Below, piece by piece: positions 41,680 through 50,979 of a stretch of 64,000 bases of DNA (position 1 is its first letter; each line of letters starts with the position of its first letter). The position numbers were made by a program, and so were the translations under genes. Below the pieces are notes generated by a model that was not told the origin of the DNA, searched no databases, and saw only the letters and a program-made list of their open reading frames with translations. The DNA lies in assembly GCF_900110125.1 (NCBI RefSeq), contig NZ_FOCN01000001.1, positions 310,001 to 374,000 of the forward strand. The letters run 5' to 3'. Source of the stretch: Cryobacterium luteum (lineage in GTDB: Bacteria; Actinomycetota; Actinomycetes; Actinomycetales; Microbacteriaceae).

Positions 41680-42401
41680 GGAACACTCCAGTAGTACGCC
41701 GTCGCGCCCGGGTGATCCACCGTGATCGCCGTGTCGACCGAGCGGTAGTCGGAGTCCAGGGTGTGCCCGGCGAAGGAGATGGCGATGGTGTCGCCGACCT
41801 TCTCCACCTTGGTGACGATGCCGGTGTGGTCGCGGTCGCCGGTGTTGTCCCAGTCGAACTGCGCAATGTCGCCGACCTTCACCTGGTCGCGCTGCTGATC
41901 GGTCAGGGCGGTGGCCTTTCCGGTTGATGCGATGTAGTTCATGAAGGCCGTCGAGCTGCGCCAGGCCGCCGAGGCATCGTAGGCGTTGCCGTTCTTCGGG
42001 CTCGACCACACGCCGTCCATGGTCCAGCCGCGGGCAATCATCGCCTGGCTCGCGAAGTTGACACAGTCGTTCTCGCCGAGCACACCCCACTCGGCAGAGT
42101 TGTAGTTGTCCAGCTGCCAGTGCGCGAGGAGGTAGTCCATCTGGGCGGTGACGGCTGCGCTCACCACGGGTGCCGCCTCGACCGGGGCGGCAGCGGCCGG
42201 GTCGGTGGGGGTGACGCGAGCCGGGTCATCCGTTTTCGCCGGTGTGGCGGCATCCGTTGCCAGGGCGGTCTTCGGCTGCCCGGTGTTCGTGGATTCAGCG
42301 GGGCCTTCGAGGGCCTGTACGACGAGCGCGGTCGCGCCAACCGCGAGCACGGCTCCGACGGCCGTGGTCAGGCCGAGTCGCTGCCACCGGGTCAACTGCA
42401 C
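41676..42401 (-). CDS. Secreted amidase-domain protein
   Basis: A 241-aa exported protein with a signal or anchor helix (residues 10-30), a Thr/Pro/Ala linker, and a C-terminal Amidase_6-like domain: YNSAEWGVLGENDCVNFASQAMIARGW with the likely nucleophile Cys, and GDIAQFDWDNTGDRDHTGIVTKV with the catalytic His. It probably cleaves peptidoglycan stem peptides or similar amide bonds outside the cell. It is followed upstream by a tiny membrane-protein gene. Confidence 0.85.
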   Translation of the reverse strand: MQLTRWQRLGLTTAVGAVLAVGATALVVQALEGPAESTNTGQPKTALATDAATPAKTDDPARVTPTDPAAAAPVEAAPVVSAAVTAQMDYLLAHWQLDNYNSAEWGVLGENDCVNFASQAMIARGWTMDGVWSSPKNGNAYDASAAWRSSTAFMNYIASTGKATALTDQQRDQVKVGDIAQFDWDNTGDRDHTGIVTKVEKVGDTIAISFAGHTLDSDYRSVDTAITVDHPGATAYYWSVP

Positions 42402-42430
42402 AATGTACTCACTTCGTTTGGAGGGACTGC

Positions 42431-42568
42431 CTAGGCGCTCATTGCGGCGCTGAGGTAGAGCGCGACCGCCGCGAGGGCAACGAGCCCTCCCACAATGAGG
42501 ACGCCGATCAGAAACCGGCGGCGGAGGCGCCGCTGGTCGGCCTCCGTGGGTTCGTTGTTCTGCAGCAT
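42431..42568 (-). CDS. 45-aa single-helix membrane protein
   Basis: A short frame starting MLQNNEPTEADQRRLRRRF followed by one membrane helix (LIGVLIVGGLVALAAVALYL) and a short tail. The charged head, Arg-rich boundary and helix look like a real small membrane protein. It lies 29 bases upstream of the secreted amidase gene in the same direction. Function is unknown. Confidence 0.6.
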   Translation of the reverse strand: MLQNNEPTEADQRRLRRRFLIGVLIVGGLVALAAVALYLSAAMSA

Positions 42569-42762
42569 GATTCGAGCTTAGCCGCGACGAATATCAGAAG
42601 TACTGGATGCCACGTTCACAACTGCGGAGATCTCGGTCGAATCGGCAGGATTCACCCGATTTCGGGCCGGTTTCGGCTTGATCTCTGCGGTTCCGCACGC
42701 TGACTCCGGACGAAACTTTTCTCGCACTGGTCGAAGCCGGCGCCGCGGGGTACCGTCGTGTC

Positions 42763-44178
42763 ATGTCGCAGACCGAACCCGCATCGTTCCCCTGGCCGCA
42801 CAATTTTCTCTGGGGGTCGGCGACGGCCGCCGCGCAGATCGAGGGCGCCGGCCATGCCGGCGGCAAGGAAGACTCGATCTGGGACGCGTTCGCGCGAGTG
42901 CCGGGCGCGATCGCGGGAGGTGACGACCTCGAAACGGCCGTGGATCATTACCACCGGATGCCCGCCGATGTGCAGCTCATGGCCTCCCTCGGCCTCGACG
43001 CCTACCGCTTTTCCACCAGTTGGGCGCGGGTGCGCCCGGGCGACCGCGCCGTGAACCCGGAGGGGCTCGACTTTTACTCCCGGCTGGTCGACGAACTGCT
43101 CGCCGCCGGTATTCTGCCCTGGCTCACCCTGTACCACTGGGATCTGCCGCAGGCGCTCGAAGAGAAGGGCGGCTGGGCCAATCGCGACACCGCGTACCGT
43201 TTCGTCGACTACGCGAGCGACGTCTACGCCGCGCTCGGCGATCGGGTCAGCCACTGGACCACCTTCAACGAGCCCTTCTGCTCCTCGCTGCTGGGCTACG
43301 GATCGGGCGTGCACGCGCCGGGTCGGCAGGACGGCCGGGCGGCGGTGGCCGCCGTGCATCACCAGCACCTCGCGCACGGGCTCGCGGTGACCGCGCTGCG
43401 TTCGAATGGAGCCCCCAATCTGGGGATCACGCTCAACCTCACCAATGCTGTGCCGCGCGACGCCGCCGACCCGGTCGATATTGAGGCGGCCCGACGGCTC
43501 GACTCGCTCGCCAACCGTATTTTCCTCGACCCGCTGCTGCGCGGCGCCTACCCGGAGGACACCCTGCGCGACCTGGAGCCGTTCGGCCTGGCCGAGGTCA
43601 TCCACGCAGACGACCTGTCGATCATCAGCGCCCCACTCGATTTTCTCGGCGTCAACCACTATCACGACGACCTCGTGAGCGGCCATGCGGATGCCTCGGC
43701 GAGCGACTCCCATGTCGGCGGCGCTGCGCGTTCTGTCGGATCCCCGTGGATCGGGTCTGAGTACATCACCTTTCCCAGCCGCGGCCTGCCGCGCACGGCG
43801 ATGGACTGGGAGGTCAACCCCGACGGGCTGCGCCGGCTCCTCGTGCGGCTCGGCGAGGAGTACGACCGCCTCCCGCCGCTCTACGTCACCGAGAACGGCG
43901 CGGCCTACGACGACCGGGTGAGCGCCGACGGCGACGTGCACGACGCCCTGCGCACCGACTACATCGCCTCGCACATCGACAAGATCGGCGAGGCCATCGC
44001 GGCCGGCGCCGACGTGCGCGGGTACTTCGCCTGGTCCCTGCTCGACAACTTCGAGTGGTCGTACGGCTACGAGAAACGCTTCGGCATCGTGCGGGTCGAC
44101 TACAAGACGCTCGAACGCACGGTCAAGGACAGCGGAAGGATGTACGCGGCGCACATTCGGGCCGCGCACGCGGCCTGA
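42763..44178 (+). CDS. GH1 family beta-glucosidase
   Basis: A 471-aa glycoside hydrolase family 1 enzyme. FLWGSATAAAQIEGA marks the N-terminus, WTTFNEPFCSSLLGYGSGVHAPG holds the acid/base Glu, and PPLYVTENGAAYDD holds the nucleophile Glu. The end WSLLDNFEWSYGYEKRFGIVRVD is typical. There is no signal peptide, so it acts in the cytosol on beta-glucosides. Its neighbours give no transporter partner. Confidence 0.93.
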   Translation: MSQTEPASFPWPHNFLWGSATAAAQIEGAGHAGGKEDSIWDAFARVPGAIAGGDDLETAVDHYHRMPADVQLMASLGLDAYRFSTSWARVRPGDRAVNPEGLDFYSRLVDELLAAGILPWLTLYHWDLPQALEEKGGWANRDTAYRFVDYASDVYAALGDRVSHWTTFNEPFCSSLLGYGSGVHAPGRQDGRAAVAAVHHQHLAHGLAVTALRSNGAPNLGITLNLTNAVPRDAADPVDIEAARRLDSLANRIFLDPLLRGAYPEDTLRDLEPFGLAEVIHADDLSIISAPLDFLGVNHYHDDLVSGHADASASDSHVGGAARSVGSPWIGSEYITFPSRGLPRTAMDWEVNPDGLRRLLVRLGEEYDRLPPLYVTENGAAYDDRVSADGDVHDALRTDYIASHIDKIGEAIAAGADVRGYFAWSLLDNFEWSYGYEKRFGIVRVDYKTLERTVKDSGRMYAAHIRAAHAA

Positions 44179-44301
44179 GCCGCCCGGGCCAAGCGGATGC
44201 CACCGCTTGGCAGCATCCGCTTCTCGCGGCACTCCTGAGCGATGGCGGTACTCCTACGTAGCGGTGCCGCCATCTTTATCGAGGGCCGCGAGCCCACCGC
44301 A

Positions 44302-45192
44302 TTACTTCTCGGTCGATTCAAGAAATTCGACATCGGCAACCGGCTCGAAGCGGGCGCGCATGACGGCGAGCGCCTCAGGGTTCTGGTCGATGAGCACGAA
44401 CCGGCGGCCGAGCGCGGCGGCAACCGCGCCGGTGGTTCCGCTGCCGGCGAAGAAGTCGAGCACCCAGTCGCCTTCGCGGCTCGACGCCTGAATGATGCGG
44501 CGCAGAATGCCGATCGGCTTCTGGGTGGGGTAGCCCGTTTTCTCCTTGCCGGTGGGCGAGACGATGGTGTGCCACCAGACATCTGTCGGCAGTTTGCCCT
44601 TGGCCACCTTTTCGGGCGTGACCAGGCCGGGAGCCATATACGGCTCGCGGTCGACGGTGGTCGAGTCGAAGTAGTACCGGGCGGGATTCTTGACGTAGAC
44701 CAGGATCGTGTCGTGCTTGGTCGGCCACTTGTTCTTGGACTTGGCACCGTAGTCGTAGGCCCAGATGAGTTCGTTGAGAAAGCATTCCCGGCCGAACAGG
44801 GCGTCGAGCAGCACCTTGGCGTAGTGCGCTTCGCGGTAGTCGAGGTGCAGGTAGAGGGTGCCGTCGTCGGCGAGCAGACGCCAGGCCTCGATCAGGCGCG
44901 GCTCGAGAAAGGCCCAGTAATCTTCGAACTGGTCGTCGTAGCCGAGCAGGTCACCCTTGATGCGCTCATACCGCTGACCCTTGAACCCGGTGATCGTGCC
45001 GGCCGCGTGCGAGCCGTCGACGGCGACCGACCGCACCGCGGTGGTGCTCTGCCGTTTTTGCGACCGGCCGGTGTTGAACGGCGGGTCGAGGTAGATCAGC
45101 GTGAAGACGCCGTCGGGCAGGCCGGGCAGCACCTCGAGGTTGTCGGCGTGGATGACACGGCTCGGGCTGGTCGGTCTCCACGCGTTAGGCAT
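44302..45192 (-). CDS. Orphan site-specific DNA methyltransferase
   Basis: A 296-aa amino-methyltransferase of the beta class: the catalytic DPPF motif comes early (FTLIYLDPPFNTGRSQK) and the SAM-binding FxGxG comes late (VLDFFAGSGTTGAVAAALGRRFVLID). It methylates adenine (N6) or cytosine (N4) in a specific site. No restriction endonuclease adjoins, so a regulatory or protective role is more likely than a restriction system. It is convergent with the GH1 gene. Confidence 0.88.
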   Translation of the reverse strand: MPNAWRPTSPSRVIHADNLEVLPGLPDGVFTLIYLDPPFNTGRSQKRQSTTAVRSVAVDGSHAAGTITGFKGQRYERIKGDLLGYDDQFEDYWAFLEPRLIEAWRLLADDGTLYLHLDYREAHYAKVLLDALFGRECFLNELIWAYDYGAKSKNKWPTKHDTILVYVKNPARYYFDSTTVDREPYMAPGLVTPEKVAKGKLPTDVWWHTIVSPTGKEKTGYPTQKPIGILRRIIQASSREGDWVLDFFAGSGTTGAVAAALGRRFVLIDQNPEALAVMRARFEPVADVEFLESTEK

Positions 45193-45241
45193 TTGTCCAT
45201 TCTTTCAGCCTGCACGGCGCCTCTGCGCTTAGTCTGTCGGG

Positions 45242-45580
45242 ATGACTGCTGAATCGACGATCATCCACTCGCAGGATCTGGCCGATGCCGGTCTTCTCGA
45301 GGTGCGCCACGACCCCGAGCAGAGCCGCTACACGGTGCTGCTGGGCCAGGAACCGGTCGGCCTGGCCGATTACATCACGACCACGACCGCCGTGCATTTC
45401 ACGCACACCGAGGTCGACCCGGCCCAGCGCGCCCACGGTCTGGCGAGCATTCTGGTCGAGCAGGCACTCGATGACGTTCGGGTGCGCACCACGAGAGCCG
45501 TGGTGCCGGACTGCTCCTACGTGGCCCGGTGGATCGACCGGCACGCCGAGTATCAGGACCTGCTGACGCGGGGCCGGTAG
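45242..45580 (+). CDS. GNAT-like N-acetyltransferase (YjdJ type)
   Basis: A 112-aa protein of the small Gcn5-related family: VRHDPEQSRYTVLLGQEPVGLADY, VHFTHTEVDPAQRAHGLASILVEQALDDVRVRTTRAVVPDCSYVARWIDRH. The segment QRAHGLASIL corresponds to the acetyl-CoA binding loop. The substrate is unknown. It diverges from the methyltransferase gene with a 49-base gap. Confidence 0.85.
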   Translation: MTAESTIIHSQDLADAGLLEVRHDPEQSRYTVLLGQEPVGLADYITTTTAVHFTHTEVDPAQRAHGLASILVEQALDDVRVRTTRAVVPDCSYVARWIDRHAEYQDLLTRGR

Positions 45581-45627
45581 GCCGAGATGATGCCGGTGGC
45601 CCAGTCAGCCACATCCGCTTATCGTCT

Positions 45628-46680
45628 TTACGGAACCCGGGTCAGCCAGGCCTCGGTGCTGAACTTGTTCGCGACCAGTTCGGTGGCCTTGGCGTATTCC
45701 TCGGCCGTGACGTCACCCGCTTTGGCACCGTAGAGACCGGTGAAGGTGTCTTTCATGCGGTCGATGATGGCGGCGCGGCTCAGGCCGGTCTGGCTGCGCA
45801 GCGGGTCAACCCGTTTGGCGGCGCTCGTGATGCCCTTGTCGCTGAGCTTCTCCCGGCCGATGCGTAGCACCTGCACCATCTTCTCGCCGTCCATGTCATA
45901 GCTCATGGTGACGTGGTGCAGCACAGCGCCGCTGCCGAGGCGTTTCTGCGCGGCCCCGCCGATCTTGCCGGTCGGGCTCGTGATGTCGTTGAGCGGCTGG
46001 TAGTGCGCGTCGATGCCGAGAGACTTGAGCGCGGTGATGACCCACTCGTCGAGAAAGGCGTAGGAGTCGGCGAAGCTCATGCCCTGCACGAGGTCGGTCG
46101 GAGCGTAGATGGAATAAGTGATGACCGAGCCGGCCTCCATGAACATGGCGCCGCCGCCGCTGATGCGCCGCACCACGGTGAATCCGTACTTCGCGGCGTT
46201 CTCCGGGTCGACCTCGTTCTTCAGGGACTGAAAGCTGCCGATGACGACGGCCGGCTCGTTCCACTCCCAGATGCGCAGGGTGGGCTGCCGGCGCCCCTCG
46301 CCGACCTCGGTGGCGAGCACCTCGTCGAGGGCCATCTGCAGCACGGGCGCGACGGGCGTCTGCGAGTGGATGATCTGCCAGTCGTAGTCCCGCCAGGTGC
46401 TCGCCTGCGCGAGAGACCGGCGAATCGCCACGGCTACCGCCTCCGGGGAGAAACCGAGCAGAATGGCGCCTTGGGGCAGCGCATCGCGCACGGCGGCGGC
46501 GATCGTGGCGGCCGTACTGCCGGCGGGCAGACCGGTCACCGCCGCGTTGATGTCTTCGAGCGCGTCATCGGGTTCCAGAAAGAAGTCCCCGGCAAGCCGA
46601 AAGTCGGTGATGACATCGTCGACGACATCGAGATCGACGACGACAAGCTTGCCGCCCGGAACCTTATATTCACCATGCAT
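45628..46680 (-). CDS. lplA: Lipoate-protein ligase with N-terminal accessory domain
   Basis: A 350-aa enzyme that activates lipoate and attaches it to E2/GcvH proteins. Residues 1-90 (HGEYKVPGGKLVVVDLDVVDD, AGDFFLEPDDALEDINAAVTGLP) match the accessory domain that in E. coli LplA is C-terminal and in some archaea is a separate protein. The catalytic domain follows: EWNEPAVVIGSFQ, VVRRISGGGAMFMEAG, and PTGKIGGAAQKR with the key Lys. The swapped order is notable. Confidence 0.88.
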   Translation of the reverse strand: MHGEYKVPGGKLVVVDLDVVDDVITDFRLAGDFFLEPDDALEDINAAVTGLPAGSTAATIAAAVRDALPQGAILLGFSPEAVAVAIRRSLAQASTWRDYDWQIIHSQTPVAPVLQMALDEVLATEVGEGRRQPTLRIWEWNEPAVVIGSFQSLKNEVDPENAAKYGFTVVRRISGGGAMFMEAGSVITYSIYAPTDLVQGMSFADSYAFLDEWVITALKSLGIDAHYQPLNDITSPTGKIGGAAQKRLGSGAVLHHVTMSYDMDGEKMVQVLRIGREKLSDKGITSAAKRVDPLRSQTGLSRAAIIDRMKDTFTGLYGAKAGDVTAEEYAKATELVANKFSTEAWLTRVP

Positions 46681-46684
46681 GTAA

Positions 46685-47533
46685 TCAGCCTACGGCGGTA
46701 AATCGTTCGTCGAGCCAGGCCACCAGATCGCCGATCACCTCGGAGCGGTTGGTCTCGTTGAAAACCTCGTGCCGCGCCCCCGGATACACGATCAGACGCA
46801 CATCACGCAGCCCGGACCGCCGGACATAGGCGTTCACCAATTTGAGCGCGCTGCGTTCGCCGCCGACGGTGTCGTCGCCCCCGATCAGCACGAGCAGCGG
46901 CAGGTCCGTTGGCAGGTTCTTCGCCGGCCGGCCGAACAGGCGGGCGGCCTCACGCACGCCGAACAGCTTTGCGAGCGACGTTGCGGTGGTCAACGGGTCG
47001 GCCACGAAGGCCGCGGCTACGGCCGGATCACGGCTGAGCCACTCGACCCCCGTCGTGCCGAGCGTCTGATGCCTGCGGTTCAGGTCGCCGCCGTCGAGGG
47101 AGCCGGGCCAGCGATACGCGGTGCCCGAGAGCACGACGGCGTCGTACTCCCCGGCATGCTTGTTCACGATCATCTGAACCATGAAGGATCCCCAGCTGTG
47201 CCCGAGCAGCACGAGCGGCTGGGTCGGGTTTTCTAAGCGGATGATGCCGCTCAGCTGGTGCACGCCGGCCACGGCCGCCCGCAGCCCGCCCGCACCGAGC
47301 CGGCCGAGTTTCGTGTGATCGCCGCCGTGCTGGGCGAGCCCGGTTTGGCCGTGACCCAGGTGGTCATCGGCGTAGACCGTGTAGCCGGCCCGGTTGAGGT
47401 CGGCGGCGAGCACCGCATAGCGCCGGGCGTGTTCGCCGACGCCGTGCGCAAGTTGGATCACGGCACGCGGGGCGGCGACCGGCCAGACGTAGTAGGTGAC
47501 GACCAGGCCAGAGGCATCCGTATATGTGGGCAC
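46685..47533 (-). CDS. Alpha/beta hydrolase (monoacylglycerol lipase-like)
   Basis: A 282-aa serine hydrolase: VIQLAHGVGEHARRY, YADDHLGHGQTG, and the nucleophile elbow VLLGHSWGSFM. Later LPLLVLIGGDDTVGG and YPGARHEVFNET hold the Asp and His. This pattern is that of bacterial monoacylglycerol lipase/lysophospholipase. There is no signal peptide. It follows lplA's neighbour position closely (4-base gap) and may be co-transcribed with it. Confidence 0.88.
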   Translation of the reverse strand: MPTYTDASGLVVTYYVWPVAAPRAVIQLAHGVGEHARRYAVLAADLNRAGYTVYADDHLGHGQTGLAQHGGDHTKLGRLGAGGLRAAVAGVHQLSGIIRLENPTQPLVLLGHSWGSFMVQMIVNKHAGEYDAVVLSGTAYRWPGSLDGGDLNRRHQTLGTTGVEWLSRDPAVAAAFVADPLTTATSLAKLFGVREAARLFGRPAKNLPTDLPLLVLIGGDDTVGGERSALKLVNAYVRRSGLRDVRLIVYPGARHEVFNETNRSEVIGDLVAWLDERFTAVG

Positions 47534-47576
47534 GAGGCCAGTCTGCCGTGTTTGGGCCGAGTGGCCCGAAGCAATG

Positions 47577-47608
47577 TACTTAGCAAGGCTAATTTGCTAT
47601 GCTAAGTA
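47577..47608. promoter_or_regulatory. MarR operator
   Basis: TACTTAGCA (47577-47585) and TGCTAAGTA (47600-47608) form a perfect 9-bp inverted repeat that ends 3 bases before the MarR ATG. A nested AGCAA/TTGCT repeat (47582-47586/47594-47598) is also present. Both fit an autoregulated MarR site. Confidence 0.7.
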
Positions 47609-47611
47609 TCT

Positions 47612-48115
47612 ATGGAATCGCGAACACCCCCCAAAACGTCAGGGCTCGGAGTCATCAAGGCGCAGCCTCCGGTTGACGGCCAGCCCGCCGCAGCGACCAA
47701 TACGGCTGAACTCAGCCACGAATTTCGACTCGCCAATGGCCGCCTGGCCCGTCGCCTGCGCCAGGAGAAAGCGGAGAACGAGTTGGGCAGCGGACAGTTC
47801 TCGGCGCTCGGCGTGCTGCACGTGCACGGTCCGCTCACCCTCACCGAGCTGAGCGAGTTCGAGCGGGTCACCCCGCCGTCCATGACCCGCACCGTGAAGT
47901 GCCTCGTTGATGCCGGGCTGGTCACCCGCACCGATTCCGCGCTCGACGGCCGCAAGATCGTGCTCAGCACGACGGATGCCGCGCGCGCGATGATGACCGA
48001 AACCCGCAAGCGTCGGGATGCCTGGCTGGTGCAGCGCGTCGCCCAGCTGAGCCCCGAACAACGCCGCACTCTCGCCGACGCAACCCTCATCATGAAGGAG
48101 CTTGCCGACAGTTGA
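47612..48115 (+). CDS. MarR-family regulator
   Basis: A 167-aa winged-helix repressor with a variable N-terminus (about 30 residues), then AELSHEFRLANGRLARRLR, LGVLHVHGPLTLTELSEFERVTPPSMTRTVKCLVDAGLVTRTDSALDGRKIVLS, the MarR DNA-binding core with its wing. It overlaps the MFS gene and carries a palindrome in its own promoter, so a drug-responsive regulator-exporter pair is likely. Confidence 0.9.
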   Translation: MESRTPPKTSGLGVIKAQPPVDGQPAAATNTAELSHEFRLANGRLARRLRQEKAENELGSGQFSALGVLHVHGPLTLTELSEFERVTPPSMTRTVKCLVDAGLVTRTDSALDGRKIVLSTTDAARAMMTETRKRRDAWLVQRVAQLSPEQRRTLADATLIMKELADS

Positions 48116-49551
48116 GTGCCATGTTTCGCTCCTTGAGCGTCGTCAATTACCGCATCTGGTTCGCCGGGGCCCTGGTGTCGAACATCGGCACCTGGATGCA
48201 GCGCACCGCGCAGGACTGGATCGTACTGACCCAGCTCACCGACTACGACGCCACGGCGGTCGGCATCACCATGGCGCTGCAGCTCGGCCCGCAGCTCGTT
48301 CTGATGCCGTGGTCTGGTCTCATCGCTGACCGATTCAACCGGCGCAAACTGCTTATTCTGACCCAGACCCTGATGGGCCTGCTGGCGCTCGGCCTGGGCA
48401 TTCTGACCGTGCTCGAAGTTGCCCAGCTCTGGCACGTCTACCTGTTCGCGCTTGGCCTCGGCGTGGTCGCGGCGATCGACGCCCCGGCCCGCCAGACCTT
48501 CGTCTCCGAGCTCGTCGCCGAAGACCAGCTGTCCAATGCGGTCGCGCTCAACTCGGCCTCGTTCCACGGCGCCCGTCTGATCGGACCGGCGGCGGCCGGG
48601 CTGCTCACGGTCGCCGTGGGCGCCGGCTGGGTCTTCATGATTAACGCGATCACCTTCGCTGCGACGGTCTTCGCGATGACCCTGCTGCGCACCCACCAGC
48701 TGCGCCGCCAGCCCAAGGCCTCGCGTGAGCGCGGGCAGCTCCTGGCCGGTTTTCGCTACGTGCGCGGGCGCAGCGACATCGTCGTCGTCATGATCGCGGT
48801 CTTTCTGATCGGCACGTTCGGATTGAACTTCGCCATCTTCACCTCGACTATGGCCACGATCGAGTTCGGCAAGGGGGCCGCAGAGTTCGGCCTGCTCAGT
48901 TCGATCATGGCGATCGGCGCCGTGGCCGGTGCACTCCTCGCCGCTCGACGCAGTCGTGCCCGGCTGCGGCTCGTGGTGCTCGGTGCCGGCCTGTTCGGCC
49001 TGGCCTGCGCGCTGTCCGCGATCATGCCGACGTATGCCAGTTTCGCCATATCTCTCACGCTGGTCGGTCTGTCGTCGCTCACCCTCATGACGACCGCAAA
49101 CGCCTACGTGCAGACCACGACCCGGCCCGAGATGCGCGGACGCGTCATGGCACTGTACATGGCCATCTTCGTGGGCGGTACTCCCCTCGGTGCCCCGCTC
49201 GTCGGCTGGGTAGCGGATGTCTTCGGCCCCCGTTGGGCGCTCGGCCTCGCCGCAATCTCCGGCCTGTTGGCTGCACTGGTCGTGCTGTTCTGGATGGTGC
49301 GGTATCGCCGGCTACGGGTGCACGTGCATCCGTTCAGCGCCCCGCGGGTGCGCGTACGGCACGCCGGCGATGGGCACGAGGTCCCGCTTGCTCGGCCGAG
49401 TCGCCGCGCCCGCACCGTCGTGCGCGAGCGGGCGCGTTTCGAGGACGAGCCCGACGCGGAGCCGGACCTCGACCGCGAGCGCGCCGCCGAACGCCACCGC
49501 GAGACCGCCACGCGCGAAATCGCTATCGTCGAGGCCACCGCCCCGCGCTGA
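48112..49551 (+). CDS. MFS exporter under MarR control
   Basis: A 479-aa major facilitator of the enterobactin/multidrug exporter (MFS_3-like) type: SVVNYRIWFAGALVSNIGTWMQRTAQDWIVLTQL and LIADRFNRRKLLILTQT. About twelve helices are followed by an unusual 80-residue Arg/Glu-rich cytoplasmic tail. The TTG at 48112 overlaps the MarR stop and has AAGGAG 12 bases before it; an ATG at 48121 is possible. The substrate is unknown. Confidence 0.88.
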   Translation: MSAMFRSLSVVNYRIWFAGALVSNIGTWMQRTAQDWIVLTQLTDYDATAVGITMALQLGPQLVLMPWSGLIADRFNRRKLLILTQTLMGLLALGLGILTVLEVAQLWHVYLFALGLGVVAAIDAPARQTFVSELVAEDQLSNAVALNSASFHGARLIGPAAAGLLTVAVGAGWVFMINAITFAATVFAMTLLRTHQLRRQPKASRERGQLLAGFRYVRGRSDIVVVMIAVFLIGTFGLNFAIFTSTMATIEFGKGAAEFGLLSSIMAIGAVAGALLAARRSRARLRLVVLGAGLFGLACALSAIMPTYASFAISLTLVGLSSLTLMTTANAYVQTTTRPEMRGRVMALYMAIFVGGTPLGAPLVGWVADVFGPRWALGLAAISGLLAALVVLFWMVRYRRLRVHVHPFSAPRVRVRHAGDGHEVPLARPSRRARTVVRERARFEDEPDAEPDLDRERAAERHRETATREIAIVEATAPR

Positions 49552-49682
49552 TACCGCGGGCTCGCACAATCCGGCGCGCGGCGCGCGGTCTAGGGTCGAA
49601 CCAGAGACCCTTATCCGAACAACAGGCAGGTTATGACCACTTTCACCACCGCGTTTCACGCCACATCGATACCCCCGCGCAC

Positions 49683-50588
49683 ATGAAGGCCACCGTCGCG
49701 CTCGTCGTGGCGACCCTGCTCTGGGCCGGCAACTACATCGTCGGCGGCATCGCCGTGCAGACCCTCTCCCCCGTTGAACTCACCTGGCTGCGCTGGCTGC
49801 TCGCCTGCGTTCCGTTGCTGATTCTCGCCCAGGTGGTCGAACGTCCGAACTGGGCTCGGGTGTTGCGTCACTGGCCGCGCCTGTTGCTGCTCGCCGCGCT
49901 CGGTGTCGGCGGATACAACCTATTGCTCTATACCGCTCTGCAGTACACGACGCCGCAGTCCGCGTCGCTCATCAACGCCGCAAATCCGGCCGTAATGGTG
50001 GTGCTCGCGGCTGTGCTGCTGCGCGAACGCATCGGCTGGCGGGGCCTCACCGGGCTCGCACTGGGGCTTGTGGGAGTGGTGCTGATCATCACGGACGGTG
50101 CGCTCGCATCCATTTTGACGCGCACACCGAACGCTGGTGACGTGCTCATGGTGGGCGCGATCGTGGTCTGGAGTCTGTACACGATCGTCGGTCGCGGGCT
50201 ACCGGTGCCGCCGATCACCGCCACGGCCCTGCAAGGCACGTTCGTGGCCGTGCTGCTCGCGCCGGTCGCGCTCGCCAGCGGGGTGACCTGGCCAACGGAT
50301 GCCGCCATCGGCTGGGCGGTGATCTTCATTGCGATCTTCCCCTCGATCGGCTCATATGTGCTGTGGAACGCGGCGCTGAAAAGCATTCAGCCCGGACGGG
50401 CTGGCCTGTTCCTGAACCTGATCACGGTGTTCACGGTGATCATCGCCGTCGTGCTCGGCGCCCAGCTGACCACGCCGCAGCTCGTGGGCGGCGTGATCGT
50501 GTTCGCCGGTGTTGCGCTGAGCACGCTGCGCCCGGCGCGCGCACTCGCTCCCCAGCCGGCGCGGCGCGACGGGGCGCGAGTACGCTAG
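49683..50588 (+). CDS. EamA-family (DMT) transporter
   Basis: A 301-aa permease with ten predicted helices in two EamA repeats. The first starts MKATVALVVATLLWAGNYIVGGIAVQTLSPVELTWLRWLLA; the pair AALQYTTPQSASLINAANPAVMVVLAAVLLRERI and FLNLITVFTVIIAVVLGAQLT are the typical repeat ends. Members export amino acids and metabolites. It stands alone. Confidence 0.88.
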   Translation: MKATVALVVATLLWAGNYIVGGIAVQTLSPVELTWLRWLLACVPLLILAQVVERPNWARVLRHWPRLLLLAALGVGGYNLLLYTALQYTTPQSASLINAANPAVMVVLAAVLLRERIGWRGLTGLALGLVGVVLIITDGALASILTRTPNAGDVLMVGAIVVWSLYTIVGRGLPVPPITATALQGTFVAVLLAPVALASGVTWPTDAAIGWAVIFIAIFPSIGSYVLWNAALKSIQPGRAGLFLNLITVFTVIIAVVLGAQLTTPQLVGGVIVFAGVALSTLRPARALAPQPARRDGARVR

Positions 50589-50918
50589 GGCGTGCCTCCC
50601 AATGCCTTTGCCCAGATGATTATTGCCCGGAGGACGACTCCGCCGCGGTCCGTCAGCCGCCCGCCGCCGAGGCGTGGTACCCGCGGGCTCCCGAGCACCT
50701 CGGGGAACATGGGCGAGTCGCCGCCCTGACCCGGGACCAGGAGAAGAGCCAGCGGGCGCAGGTTCGCCTGTGCGGATCAGCCGGCTGGTCACAGCAGGCG
50801 CGCGGAGACTGCCGGATCGGCCAGAAGTGCTTCGGCGCGAGGGAAGCTCATGACCGGCCCATCAGGGCGTATCCCTAACGGTGTTAGATTCCGTCGTCTC
50901 ACTTTCTGCTTGGGACTC
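50589..50918. other. Spacer without a recognised gene
   Basis: No frame shows convincing protein features. The base composition is coding-like in places, so a decayed gene is possible, but I cannot name one. Confidence 0.4.
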
Positions 50919-50960
50919 AAAAAAGCCAGGGACCGGGAGCGAAAGCTCCCGACCCCTGGC
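50919..50960 (-). terminator. Intrinsic terminator of the repeat-protein gene
   Basis: On the minus strand GCCAGGGG...GGGAGC, loop TTTC, GCTCCCGG...CCTGGC forms a long stem (50925-50940 with 50945-50960, small bulges) followed by six T. It lies 20 bases after the stop of the gene at 50980. Confidence 0.85.
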
Positions 50961-50979
50961 CGGTTTCGGTGAGGCGGTT

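Noticed and set aside
42652..44232. 526-codon open frame opposite the beta-glucosidase
   Set aside because: It is an antisense shadow; the composition is low in conserved features while the plus strand is a complete GH1 enzyme.
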